From: Candidatus Puniceispirillum sp.
GTDB lineage: Bacteria; Pseudomonadota; Alphaproteobacteria; Puniceispirillales; Puniceispirillaceae
Assembly: GCA_016780525.1 (NCBI GenBank)
Contig: JADHLR010000057.1
Location: 1-9,522, forward strand
Direction: 5' to 3'
Length of the DNA: 9,522 nt
Below the pieces are notes generated by a model. It did no database searches and was not told the DNA's origin. It worked only from the letters and a program-made list of their open reading frames with translations. Numbering within the stretch: position 1 is the first letter of the stretch; each line of letters starts with the position of its first letter. This document shows positions 1-6,942 of the stretch, one piece after another. The translations under genes were made by a program, and so were the position numbers.

Positions 1-1378
1 CCATCTGTTTGGCGCGGCCAATCCACTGCTGCCAGTCGCATTTCGCAACAAGCGCGTCTTTCAGTTGCTGATCCCGGTAAAGCTGTCCCTCGGCCAGATT
101 GATGCCGATCATCTCGCCCGGCCCAAGCCGTCCACGCTCAGCGATATTGGTGTCAGGCACCACCACCATGCCAGTTTCAGAACCAGCAATCACCAGCCCG
201 TCGTGGGTCACAACATAACGCAATGGACGAAGCCCGTTGCGATCAAGCCCGGCCACAACCCAGTCACCGGCATAGGCGGCAATCGCCGCTGGCCCGTCCC
301 ATGGCTCCATCACCGAATTGCAATAGGCATATAAATGCGCTCGCGGGTTATTCGCGCTTACGTCAATGGCCTCGGGGATCATCATGGTTTTCACCATCGG
401 CAGATCGCGGCCACCACGCAGCAATAATTCAAACACCGCATCCAGCGCCGCTGAATCAGAGCTGCCCTTTGCGACGACCGGTTTTAAATCGTCAATGTGA
501 TCGCCGAATAATGTCGATTCCATCCTGTCTTCATGACAGCTCATCCAGTTCTGGTTGCCACGGATGGTATTGATTTCACCATTATGCGCCAGCACCCGAA
601 ACGGCTGCGCCAGTTTCCAGGTTGGCTTGGTATTCGTCGAATAGCGCTGGTGATAAATGGCAAATGACGAAACAAAACGATGATCCAGCAAATCCGGGAA
701 AAACGCCGTCACCTGCTCGGCCAGAAACATGCCTTTATAAATGATTGAACGGGTCGATAGCGAACAGATATAAAAATCATTGATCAAATCCTGCATGACC
801 GCTTTTTCGATACGGCGACGCACCAGAAACAACTGTCGTTCCGCCTCTTTTTCGCTCATATCGGTCGGCATAGAGAACATGATCTGTTCAATTTCCGGGC
901 GGGTTGCGATGGCCTTTTGCCCCAAGGCGCTGATATCAACCGGCACCTGACGCCAGCCATAAATGAAATGCCCAAAGGCCAGAATTTCTTCTTCAACAAT
1001 ACAGCGGCAGCGTTCCTGTGCGGTTAGATCAGTGCGCGGCAAAAACACCATACCCACAGCCAGCCGTCCACCATCATCATCATGCCCGGTGCGGGCGATA
1101 TGCTCGATGAAGAAATCACGCGGAATTTCAAGATGGATACCCGCCCCATCGCCGGTCTTGCCATCGGCATCAACAGCGCCGCGGTGCCAGATCGCCTGCA
1201 ACGCCTCGATAGCGGATTCGACAACCGCACGACGCGGCTGGCCATCACAGGTCGCAACAAAACCAACGCCACAGGCATCATGTTCCATCTCTGCGCCATA
1301 GGCGCCAGCCGCCTCTAATGCCGCTTCATTGCGCTGCTGCTCGGCCAGATAATTTTGTGCGTTAAATATCTCTGTCAT
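1..1378 (-). CDS. gltB: Glutamate synthase large subunit, N-terminal part (runs off the left edge)
   Basis: This is the large (alpha) subunit of NADPH-dependent glutamate synthase. The family hydrolyses glutamine in an N-terminal class II amidotransferase domain and channels ammonia to 2-oxoglutarate, making glutamate in the cytoplasm. About 459 codons are present, open to the window edge; the family is about 1,500 residues. The start at 1378 places Cys36 (in MEHDACGVGF) as the catalytic N-terminal cysteine exposed after removal of a 35-residue propeptide. HRGAVDADGKTGDGAG (about 65-80), HQRYSTNT (about 243-250) and AHNGEINTIRGN (about 264-275) are the conserved amidotransferase motifs. The FMN and Fe-S domains lie outside the window. 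It follows gltD by 4 bases. Its Shine-Dalgarno sequence (GGGAGA) sits in the last codons of gltD, so the two are probably translationally coupled. I found no frameshift at the several places checked. Confidence 0.97.
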   Translation of the reverse strand, partial: MTEIFNAQNYLAEQQRNEAALEAAGAYGAEMEHDACGVGFVATCDGQPRRAVVESAIEALQAIWHRGAVDADGKTGDGAGIHLEIPRDFFIEHIARTGHDDDGGRLAVGMVFLPRTDLTAQERCRCIVEEEILAFGHFIYGWRQVPVDISALGQKAIATRPEIEQIMFSMPTDMSEKEAERQLFLVRRRIEKAVMQDLINDFYICSLSTRSIIYKGMFLAEQVTAFFPDLLDHRFVSSFAIYHQRYSTNTKPTWKLAQPFRVLAHNGEINTIRGNQNWMSCHEDRMESTLFGDHIDDLKPVVAKGSSDSAALDAVFELLLRGGRDLPMVKTMMIPEAIDVSANNPRAHLYAYCNSVMEPWDGPAAIAAYAGDWVVAGLDRNGLRPLRYVVTHDGLVIAGSETGMVVVPDTNIAERGRLGPGEMIGINLAEGQLYRDQQLKDALVAKCDWQQWIGRAKQM

Positions 1379-1382
1379 GGCT

Positions 1383-2831
1383 CTATCTCCCTGCTGTCGC
1401 TGCGCGCGGTGCATCCACCGCGGCCGTGATCCAGCGATCAATTTGTTCGGCGGCATCACGCCCATCGCGCACACCCCAGACAACAAGCGATGCGCCGCGG
1501 ACAATGTCGCCAGCGGCGAATACGCCATCCAATCCCGTCATCATGGTTTGCCAGTCGATCTTCACCGTGCCCCAGCGGGTCACTTCCAATGCGTCCTCGC
1601 CAAATAATTTCGGCAAATCCTCGGCGTCAAAGCCCAATGCCTTAATCACCAGATCGGCTGACAATTCATGGGATGACCCATCGATCACCTCGGGTACCTG
1701 TCGCCCGGTCGCGTCCGGCTGTCCAAGGTGAATGCGCTGTGCCCGCACTGCCCGCACTTTTTCGTCGCCAAGAAAGGCCTGCGGTGCTGACAGCCAGTTG
1801 AACACCACGCCCTCTTCTTCGGCATTTTGCACTTCGCGCTGTGACCCCGGCATGTTCGCGCGGTCGCGCCGATACAGGCAGCTGACAGATTTCGCTTTCT
1901 GGCGAATCGCTGTGCGCACGCAATCCATCGCCGTGTCGCCACCGCCAATCACCACAACATCCTTGCCAGCCGCATCCAGCATGCCGTTATCGAAGGTCGG
2001 CACCGCATCGCCAAGGCTTTTCCGATTCGACGCCGTTAAATAATCCAGCGCTGGCACAATGCCATCAAGCCCAACACCCGGCAGGCTGATATCGCGCGCT
2101 TTGTAGACGCCGGTGGCAACCAAAATGGCGTCATGCTCGGCCCGCAAATTGGCAAAGCTGTGCGCGCCATTGCCGACATCAACGCCAAGATGAAAATTGA
2201 CCCCGCCATCACGCAGTAACTGGCCGCGCCGCTCAACCACTTCTTTTTCCAGCTTAAATCCGGGAATGCCATAGATCAGCAAGCCGCCGATCCGGTCATA
2301 ACGGTCATAGACATGCACCTGATAGCCGCGATGCCGCAACATTTCCGCAGCGGCAAGACCGGCCGGGCCAGCCCCAATGATGCCAACCGATTCGGCGCGC
2401 TCATGTCGCGGTGCCGCCGGCTTTACCCAGCCTTCGGCAAACGCCGTTTCGGTGATATGTTTTTCAACCGCGCCAATGGTTACCGATTCAAACCCCTTTT
2501 CGATCACGCAACTGCCTTCGCACAGGCGATCCTGCGGGCAGATGCGGCCACAAATCTCGGGAAAATTGTTGGTTTGCGCGGACAATTCATAGGCTTCCTG
2601 CATCCGCCCCTCGGCTGTCATCATCAGCCAATCGGGAATGTTGTTGTGCAATGGACAATTCACCTGACAAAATGGCACACCACATTGCGAGCAGCGCGAG
2701 GCCTGTGTTTCAGCAGCTTCAGCGTTGAAATCATTATATATTTCGTCAAAATCAGCGACCCGGTTATCGGCTGACCGCTTTGCCGGCATGGCTTTTTTGG
2801 TTGCCACGAATTGCAACATTTTTGATGACAT
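1383..2831 (-). CDS. gltD: Glutamate synthase small subunit (NADPH-dependent)
   Basis: This 482-residue protein is the small (beta) subunit of glutamate synthase. The family oxidises NADPH on FAD and passes electrons through Fe-S clusters to the FMN of GltB. Two cysteine clusters near the N terminus (C47, C50, C55, C59 and C94, C98, C104, C108) match the Fe-S binding region. The FAD Rossmann motif GIIGAGPAGLAAA is at 150-162, the NADPH-binding VVVIGGGDTAMD at about 292-303, and the C-terminal FAD motif VFAAGD follows near residue 440. Length is normal for the family. The start is well fixed: AGGAGG (2838-2843 on the complement) lies 6 bases before the ATG. It is first in a gltD-gltB operon, opposite to the E. 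coli gltB-gltD order. A palindrome lies just upstream of the Shine-Dalgarno sequence and a promoter candidate lies about 100 bases upstream. Confidence 0.97.
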   Translation of the reverse strand: MSSKMLQFVATKKAMPAKRSADNRVADFDEIYNDFNAEAAETQASRCSQCGVPFCQVNCPLHNNIPDWLMMTAEGRMQEAYELSAQTNNFPEICGRICPQDRLCEGSCVIEKGFESVTIGAVEKHITETAFAEGWVKPAAPRHERAESVGIIGAGPAGLAAAEMLRHRGYQVHVYDRYDRIGGLLIYGIPGFKLEKEVVERRGQLLRDGGVNFHLGVDVGNGAHSFANLRAEHDAILVATGVYKARDISLPGVGLDGIVPALDYLTASNRKSLGDAVPTFDNGMLDAAGKDVVVIGGGDTAMDCVRTAIRQKAKSVSCLYRRDRANMPGSQREVQNAEEEGVVFNWLSAPQAFLGDEKVRAVRAQRIHLGQPDATGRQVPEVIDGSSHELSADLVIKALGFDAEDLPKLFGEDALEVTRWGTVKIDWQTMMTGLDGVFAAGDIVRGASLVVWGVRDGRDAAEQIDRWITAAVDAPRAATAGR

Positions 2832-2850
2832 TCTTCGCCTCCTGACCGCT

Positions 2851-2864
2851 GGCGATATATCGCC
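2851..2864 (-). promoter_or_regulatory. Perfect 14-bp palindrome in the gltD leader
   Basis: GGCGATATATCGCC is a perfect palindrome ending 7 bases upstream of the gltD AGGAGG. As DNA it could be an operator half-turn. As RNA it could fold as a 5-bp stem (GGCGA/UCGCC) with a UAUA loop, close enough to influence ribosome access. No known regulator site was recognised. Confidence 0.4.
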
Positions 2865-2939
2865 TTTGGCATGGCATCAACGCCGCCCTGACCGTGTTTC
2901 AACCAAGGGTGCATCGTGCCGCGTGTAAATTAGTCAACA

Positions 2940-2969
2940 ATTATTACCCTTTTTTTACCAAAAATGCAA
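2940..2969 (-). promoter_or_regulatory. Candidate sigma70-type promoter for gltDB
   Basis: Read on the minus strand, TTGCAT (2964-2969) is separated by 18 bases from AATAAT (2940-2945), which matches TATAAT at 5 of 6 positions. Transcription would begin near 2933 and give a leader of about 100 bases holding the palindrome and the Shine-Dalgarno sequence. This is inferred from consensus match only. Confidence 0.35.
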
Positions 2970-2993
2970 GACAGAACCGCAAACAGGAAAAAA

Positions 2994-3188
2994 ATGGGGG
3001 CCTGTCTTTGTATTTATGGCCGTTATGGAACTAAATTGGCTCTGACCTCTGCTCCCATGACCTCTGCACGCATGACCTCTGCACGCATGACCTCTGCGCT
3101 TATGGCCTCTGCGCTTATGGCCTCTGCCCCCATGGCCTCTACACTTTTGCCGTGGGCAAACATATCCAGCCCCTTGCCTTGCCGGTGA
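2994..3188 (+). CDS. Possible small repeat protein of unknown function
   Basis: This 64-codon open frame is built largely from a 5-residue repeat (ATG, Thr or Ala codon, TCT, GCN, variable codon; giving M-T/A-S-A-x). I do not recognise the product. In favour of coding: an AGGA (2985-2988) lies 5 bases before the ATG, the repeat period is a multiple of three, and the Ala codons of successive units differ only at the synonymous third base (GCT, GCA, GCG, GCC). Against it: an exact 15-bp tandem repeat stays open by construction, there is no known domain, and the composition looks intergenic. An upstream ATG at 2964 has no ribosome binding site. It lies between the gltD promoter and the uppP iteron array. 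I consider it more likely non-coding. Confidence 0.2.
   Translation: MGACLCIYGRYGTKLALTSAPMTSARMTSARMTSALMASALMASAPMASTLLPWANISSPLPCR
3044..3148 (+). repeat. 15-bp tandem repeat, about seven units
   Basis: Units start at 3044, 3059, 3074, 3089, 3104, 3119 and 3134, with consensus GRCCTCTGCNCNYAT. Units 2 and 3 are identical, and the last (3134-3148) is degenerate. Neighbouring units resemble each other most (A/C/G/C, then G/C/T/T), as expected from local slippage or unequal exchange. The array lies in the gltD-uppP gap. Confidence 0.9.
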
Positions 3189-3194
3189 ATTGCC

Positions 3195-3270
3195 TGTAGC
3201 GATGGAAATTATATGTAGCGATAAAAATTACCGGTAGCGATACAACTTATATGCAGCGATAATTTCGGTG
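3195..3270 (+). repeat. Four 19-bp iteron-like direct repeats upstream of uppP
   Basis: Units start at 3195, 3214, 3233 and 3252. Each carries the core (T/C)AGCGAT at the same offset (TGTAGCGATGG, TGTAGCGATAA, GGTAGCGATAC, TGCAGCGATAA), followed by an A/T-rich half that often ends in TTATA. The core is better conserved than the tail, which would fit protein binding. The array ends 25 bases before the uppP ATG. No known iteron or regulator motif was recognised. Confidence 0.8.
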
Positions 3271-3295
3271 CATTGACGCATTTTTGGGAAACCCC

Positions 3296-4117
3296 ATGCC
3301 ACTGAGCTTGATTCTTTTCATTGCCGCCGTTCAGGGCGTAACCGAATTTCTGCCCGTGTCCTCATCCGGGCATCTGGTGCTGGTACCGGTACTAACCGAT
3401 CAGCCATATCAGGGTCAGAGCATTGATGTGGCGGCGCATGTCGGAACGCTGATTGCAGTGCTAGTCTATTTGCGCCGCGATGTGATCAGCATCATAACCG
3501 CCATGCTTGGTTTTGGTGACAGCACGCAGATGGCCAGCAACCGGCGGCTTGGCCTGATGATCGCGGCGGCCACCCTGCCGGTGGTTATTGTCGGATTTAT
3601 GGTGAATTATGCTGCCTGGCATTGGCTGACCTTGGTGACAACGCTGGCCTGGGCGAATTTGATTTTTGCCGGTCTGTTATGGGCGGCTGATCGGTTTGGC
3701 CGGGATGTGTTCAAGCTGACAGATATGCGCTGGTCGGCGGCGTTGGCGATTGGTCTGATGCAGGTTTGCGCACTGATCCCGGGTGCCTCACGATCCGGCG
3801 TGACGATGACAGCGGCACGGTTTTTTGGCTATGACCGGCTGGCAGCGGCACGGTTTTCGCTGTTACTGTCGCTGCCGGCGATTGCCGGGGCTGGCCTGTT
3901 AAAAACCATTGATCTGATTGAGCTTGGGGATATGCAGCTGGGTCTGGATGCGGCGCTGGTGGCATTATTATCGGCGCTGTTTGCATGGCTCGCCATTCGC
4001 CTGATGATGTCATGGTTGGCCCGCGCCAGTTTTGCCATTTTTGTGGTTTACCGGCTGGCACTCGGCAGCGTCTTGTTACTGGCGCTCCAGCAGGGCTGGA
4101 TAGCGGCGGCGATCTGA
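3296..4117 (+). CDS. uppP: Undecaprenyl-diphosphate phosphatase (UppP/BacA family)
   Basis: This integral inner-membrane enzyme removes a phosphate from undecaprenyl diphosphate, regenerating the lipid carrier used for peptidoglycan and other surface polymers; overproduction gives bacitracin resistance in E. coli. The 273-residue product is of normal length and consists almost entirely of hydrophobic segments. Both family signatures are present: the N-terminal QGVTEFLPVSSSGHL (13-27, with Q13 and E17 of the (E/Q)xxxE motif) and PGASRSGVT (162-170, containing R166). HVGTLIAVLVYLRRDV (48-63) is also typical. I chose the ATG at 3296, which has GGGA 6 bases upstream, over a TTG at 3284. A 19-bp repeat array lies immediately upstream. 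The stop codon is 2 bases from the stop of the convergent SDR gene, leaving no room for a separate terminator. Confidence 0.96.
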   Translation: MPLSLILFIAAVQGVTEFLPVSSSGHLVLVPVLTDQPYQGQSIDVAAHVGTLIAVLVYLRRDVISIITAMLGFGDSTQMASNRRLGLMIAAATLPVVIVGFMVNYAAWHWLTLVTTLAWANLIFAGLLWAADRFGRDVFKLTDMRWSAALAIGLMQVCALIPGASRSGVTMTAARFFGYDRLAAARFSLLLSLPAIAGAGLLKTIDLIELGDMQLGLDAALVALLSALFAWLAIRLMMSWLARASFAIFVVYRLALGSVLLLALQQGWIAAAI

Positions 4118-4119
4118 CC

Positions 4120-5076
4120 CTATTTGCTGAACAGCCCACCGGGGCGATAGCGCGCCAGATAGCCCGGCACAACCGCATCAATGGCGGTTGCAGTGATGCC
4201 AAGATCATCCAGCGTCAACGCGCCTTTGCCGACAATATTGTCGAGCCGCAGCAACCGCAGCTGGTCAGTTGTCAGCGGTGGATTCGGCAAAAGTCCGGCA
4301 ACCGCCGCGCCGATATGCAGCGCCGAAAACGGTACGGGTATCAACAACCGGCGGCGCTGGCTGTATGTCAGGGTCAATTCCATCAATTGGCGGAAACTGC
4401 ATATTTCCGGCCCGCCTAATTCATAGATACAGCCCTCTGGCGATTTTTTCAGTTTCTTTCCGGCAAGTCCCAACCCGGCAATCACGGCCGACGCCACATC
4501 CTCGACATAGACCGGCTGCATCCGCATATGGCCGCCGCCCGGCAATGGCAGTGCCGGTGCGATCTGCGCCATTGTGGCAAATCTGTTAAAAAAGCTGTCG
4601 CGCGGGCCAAAAACAATAGATGGACGTAATACAACGGCGTTTGGAAAGGCGGCTTTGAGCCCGGCTTCACCCGCCGCTTTGGTTTGCGCATAGCGGCTGG
4701 CCGAACCGGCATCAGCGCCAATGGCCGATATATGCACCACCGCCTGATGATCATACTGCGCCGCCAACGCGCCGATACGTCCGGGCAATTCACCCTGCAA
4801 TCGGTCAAACCGTTGCGCCCCTGACTCGGCCAATATGCCAACCGTATTCACCGCCGCATCAGCCGGCGCCATCACCCGCGACAGCGCCGCATCATCCAAC
4901 GCATCACCGGCAACAATGGTGATCTGGCCAATACGCCCCATTGGTTTGAGGAATTTGGCACGGTCGCTATTGCGACACAGAACAATAATCTGCTTCCCAG
5001 CCTGCGCCAGTTTTTCAATCACTGCGCGGCCTACAAACCCAGACCCACCAATCACCGCTACGGTATTTATCATCAT
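4120..5076 (-). CDS. NAD(P)-binding SDR protein, complex I NDUFA9-like family
   Basis: This 318-residue atypical (extended-type) short-chain dehydrogenase/reductase resembles the NDUFA9/39-kDa accessory subunit of respiratory complex I and related epimerase-like proteins of alphaproteobacteria. The Rossmann motif VIGGSGFVG (8-16, GxxGxxG pattern) binds the dinucleotide. Asp58 in VAGDAL and HISAIGAD (115-122) are typical later positions. YAQTK (129-133) keeps the Tyr-x3-Lys pair, so catalytic activity is possible. VLRPSIVFGPRDSFF (149-163) is the conserved family segment. There are no obvious membrane helices beyond the N-terminal beta strand. Two tandem ATGs (5076, 5073) share the upstream TGGGA; the first is used here. 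Whether it belongs to complex I or is an independent reductase cannot be told from sequence; no nuo genes are nearby. Confidence 0.85.
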   Translation of the reverse strand: MMINTVAVIGGSGFVGRAVIEKLAQAGKQIIVLCRNSDRAKFLKPMGRIGQITIVAGDALDDAALSRVMAPADAAVNTVGILAESGAQRFDRLQGELPGRIGALAAQYDHQAVVHISAIGADAGSASRYAQTKAAGEAGLKAAFPNAVVLRPSIVFGPRDSFFNRFATMAQIAPALPLPGGGHMRMQPVYVEDVASAVIAGLGLAGKKLKKSPEGCIYELGGPEICSFRQLMELTLTYSQRRRLLIPVPFSALHIGAAVAGLLPNPPLTTDQLRLLRLDNIVGKGALTLDDLGITATAIDAVVPGYLARYRPGGLFSK

Positions 5077-5387
5077 GTTTTCCCAGATTTACTTTCGCCA
5101 GATTCACGCCAGCCAGACGACTAGGCGCTGCGCCAATATTCCCCAAAGACAAATTAGATCAGCAGTCTCGGCTTTTCAATCCCATCAATTTTTTTACCGG
5201 CGCTTTTGTCTGAAATGCAGCGCCGACCCAGCTTATCTCACCCACCAGTTCCCCGCCAAATCCCCGGCAGTTCTCATCTAATTCGTCTCAGAATATAGGG
5301 CTCTAAAAAGGTTTGACACCGACGGGATTACGGCTATTCTCTCGGGCTTGCAGGCCAGCCGCAATTGCCGTGGCCTGACAAAGCTGT
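5077..5387. other. Gap between the SDR gene and tRNA-Leu
   Basis: This 311-base gap holds the short leader of the minus-strand SDR gene, three CCAGA-started units at exact 15-base spacing (5083, 5098, 5113; only the first two clearly similar), and the tRNA-Leu promoter near its right end. The middle, about 5130-5300, shows no gene, RNA or strong repeat that I can support. Confidence 0.55.
5313..5340 (+). promoter_or_regulatory. Sigma70-type promoter of tRNA-Leu (and probably rnd)
   Basis: A consensus -35 TTGACA (5313-5318) is followed after 16 bases by TATTCT (5335-5340), a 4-of-6 match to the -10 that keeps T, A and the final T. Transcription would start near 5347, about 40 bases before the mature tRNA 5' end, a usual distance for a tRNA precursor. 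Confidence 0.6.
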
Positions 5388-5474
<87 letters not shown>

Positions 5475-5491
5475 TCACATAACAGCAGAGA

Positions 5492-5529
5492 GTTGCCAAT
5501 ATCTGGCACCCCCGTGCAATATCGGCAAC
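5492..5529 (+). promoter_or_regulatory. Long imperfect hairpin between tRNA-Leu and rnd
   Basis: GTTGCC pairs with GGCAAC at the base. A mismatch follows, then ATAT/ATAT, a 3x1 internal loop, and GCAC/GTGC closing a CCCC loop. There is no following T tract, so it is a poor intrinsic terminator. It may be a processing or partial-termination element separating the tRNA from the rnd message. The two arms also form a degenerate direct repeat (CAATATC at 5497 and 5517). Confidence 0.5.
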
Positions 5530-5558
5530 CCGAAACAGGGTTCAAAAAGGGCGACGTC

Positions 5559-6170
5559 ATGGCAATCCATATCCACAATGACGATCTTCCCGGAAACCTC
5601 GATCTTGGCACCAGCGTCGCAATCGATACTGAAACCATGGGGCTGAACCCACATCGTGACCGATTATGTCTGGTGCAATTATCCTCTGGTGATGGTGACG
5701 CACATCTGGTCAAAATAGCCAATCCACAGGCAGATTGCCCGAATTTAACCGCGCTTTTGAGCAACCCGAAAATCACCAAGCTGTTCCATTTCGCGCGTTT
5801 CGACGTCGCCGTTCTGGAACATAATATCGGGCCTATTGAGGGCGATATCTATTGCACCAAAATTGCCTCAAAACTGGTTCGCACCTATACCGATCGACAT
5901 GGGCTGAAAGATTTATGTCGCGAGTTACTGCGCATTGACATTTCAAAGCAACAGCAATCATCCGACTGGGGCGCCGCCAGCCTCAGCGCCGAACAGGCCG
6001 ATTATGCAGCCGGTGATGTATTGTATCTTCATCAAATCCGTGCGCATCTGGACACGATGCTGGAACGCGAGCAGCGCCAACAGCTTGCCGCGGCGTGCTT
6101 TGCCTTCATCCGCACCCGCACCGCGCTTGATCTGGGCGGCTTTGCCGATATCGATATCTTTCATCACTAA
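5559..6170 (+). CDS. rnd: Ribonuclease D, short form
   Basis: This is a DEDDy-family 3'-5' exoribonuclease that acts in the cytoplasm on tRNA 3' trailers. The 203-residue product contains the catalytic exonuclease domain only, without the C-terminal HRDC domains of the 375-residue E. coli enzyme; such short forms are common in alphaproteobacteria. Catalytic residues are visible: D23 and E25 (AIDTETMGL), D82 (LFHFARFD), and Y149 and D153 (DYAAGDV). The open frame extends upstream through tRNA-Leu to 5394, but that part is the tRNA. The ATG at 5559 follows AAGGG at a suitable distance and gives the family N terminus. It heads the run rnd-lptC-lptA-lptB-ptsN, with 49 bases to lptC. A 16-bp tandem duplication begins inside its last codons. 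Confidence 0.93.
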   Translation: MAIHIHNDDLPGNLDLGTSVAIDTETMGLNPHRDRLCLVQLSSGDGDAHLVKIANPQADCPNLTALLSNPKITKLFHFARFDVAVLEHNIGPIEGDIYCTKIASKLVRTYTDRHGLKDLCRELLRIDISKQQQSSDWGAASLSAEQADYAAGDVLYLHQIRAHLDTMLEREQRQQLAAACFAFIRTRTALDLGGFADIDIFHH

Positions 6171-6193
6171 CCACATTTATCACTAATCACATA
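6162..6193 (+). repeat. 16-bp tandem duplication spanning the rnd stop codon
   Basis: CATCACTAACCACATT (6162-6177) is followed directly by TATCACTAATCACATA (6178-6193), matching at 13 of 16 positions. The first copy includes the last His codons and TAA of rnd, so the duplication probably copied the gene end into the spacer. Confidence 0.6.
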
Positions 6194-6219
6194 CGCATCA
6201 TCTGACGGAACCTGTTTTC

Positions 6220-6882
6220 ATGGCCAACACGCCATCATCGCCACAGCGGCGCCAATTTACCCCCCGCGCACGATCTGTCGGCGACGAACCGCGTGGATCG
6301 CGTCGGCTGTCGATGATCCTGCTCGGCGTTGGCGCAGCCATCACATTGCTGGTCGCAAGCTGGCTTGGGCTGTTGTACGACGCAAGCGATAGCAAGCTGG
6401 AAATCAAAGAGGTCACAATTGAAGATAATGGCGAAATCACCCTGACCGGGGCACGGTATCAGGGGGTCACATCGGGTGGCCAACCTTTTCAAGTGACTGC
6501 CGACCAAGCCAGCGAAGCCAGTGACGGATCGGGCCGCATCGACATGCAGCAGCCACGCGCCACCATCACCATGAAAAATGGTCAGGTCATCCAGCTACAG
6601 TCAAATTACGGTATTTTCGACCAGCCAAATGACCAGGTTGATATGACCGGATCTGTCGTCGTTCTGCAACCATCTAAAAATTTGAAACTGACCTCGGAGG
6701 CGCTGTTTGCTGATTTGCAGCTTGGTGAAATGCGCTCGCTGGTGCCGGTGATTGTCACCGACGACAAACGGCGTATTGACGCGGCGAGCATGACCGTCTT
6801 TGATAATGGCGAGCGGATTTTGTTTGGCGGCACAGCGCGGATGGTGATGCAGACCGGCAAAGCAGGTACTGCGGCGAATTAA
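6220..6882 (+). CDS. lptC: LPS export protein LptC
   Basis: LptC is the bitopic inner-membrane protein that receives lipopolysaccharide from the LptBFG transporter and hands it to LptA. The 220-residue product (E. coli LptC is 191) has an Arg/Pro-rich cytoplasmic N terminus (1-29), one membrane helix at about 31-53, and a periplasmic beta-jellyroll region. The segment GEITLTGARYQGVTSGGQPFQ and its continuation to about residue 100 is the typical LptC/OstA-like start, and MTGSVVVLQPSKNLKLTSEA with the following strands continues the fold. The ATG at 6220 has only a weak upstream GGA. Position between rnd and lptA supports the assignment. LptF and LptG, the permease subunits, are not in the window, as usual. 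A 12-bp triple repeat follows directly after the stop. Confidence 0.92.
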   Translation: MANTPSSPQRRQFTPRARSVGDEPRGSRRLSMILLGVGAAITLLVASWLGLLYDASDSKLEIKEVTIEDNGEITLTGARYQGVTSGGQPFQVTADQASEASDGSGRIDMQQPRATITMKNGQVIQLQSNYGIFDQPNDQVDMTGSVVVLQPSKNLKLTSEALFADLQLGEMRSLVPVIVTDDKRRIDAASMTVFDNGERILFGGTARMVMQTGKAGTAAN

Positions 6883-6883
6883 A

Positions 6884-6919
6884 CCAGACGTTACAGCAGA
6901 CGTTACACCAAACGTTACA
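6884..6919 (+). repeat. Three 12-bp tandem repeats between lptC and lptA
   Basis: Units CCAGACGTTACA (6884), GCAGACGTTACA (6896) and CCAAACGTTACA (6908) are nearly identical. They fill most of the 60-base lptC-lptA spacer and lie upstream of the lptA start. The core ACGTTACA is invariant. Confidence 0.85.
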
Positions 6920-6942
6920 TTGGCATGAGAACGGCTTGATAA

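Larger units (their letters stand above)
2832..3295. other. Gap between divergent gltD and uppP
   Basis: This divergent intergenic region of about 460 bases holds the gltD leader with its palindrome, a promoter candidate for gltDB, a 15-bp tandem array and a 19-bp iteron-like array. No RNA gene or riboswitch was recognised. A convincing uppP promoter was not found; the A/T-rich tails of the 19-bp units are the only plausible -10 material. Confidence 0.6.

Noticed and set aside
2510..2700. Broken or missing cysteine in the gltD Fe-S region
   Set aside because: All eight expected cysteines of the two clusters are present on reading the frame through.
2313..2774. 153-codon plus-strand open frame opposite gltD
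   Set aside because: It is antisense to the conserved cysteine and FAD region of gltD and has no ribosome binding site or known motif.
3044..3270. CRISPR array
   Set aside because: Units are contiguous with no unique spacers, and the repeats are too short (15 and 19 bp).
3711..4208. Long minus-strand open frame opposite uppP
   Set aside because: It overlaps uppP, which has clear family motifs, and its own translation is low in recognisable structure and rich in Pro, Arg and Ser as expected of a shadow frame.
5492..5529. Intrinsic terminator after tRNA-Leu
   Set aside because: The stem is interrupted and is followed by CCGAAACAGGG rather than a T tract.
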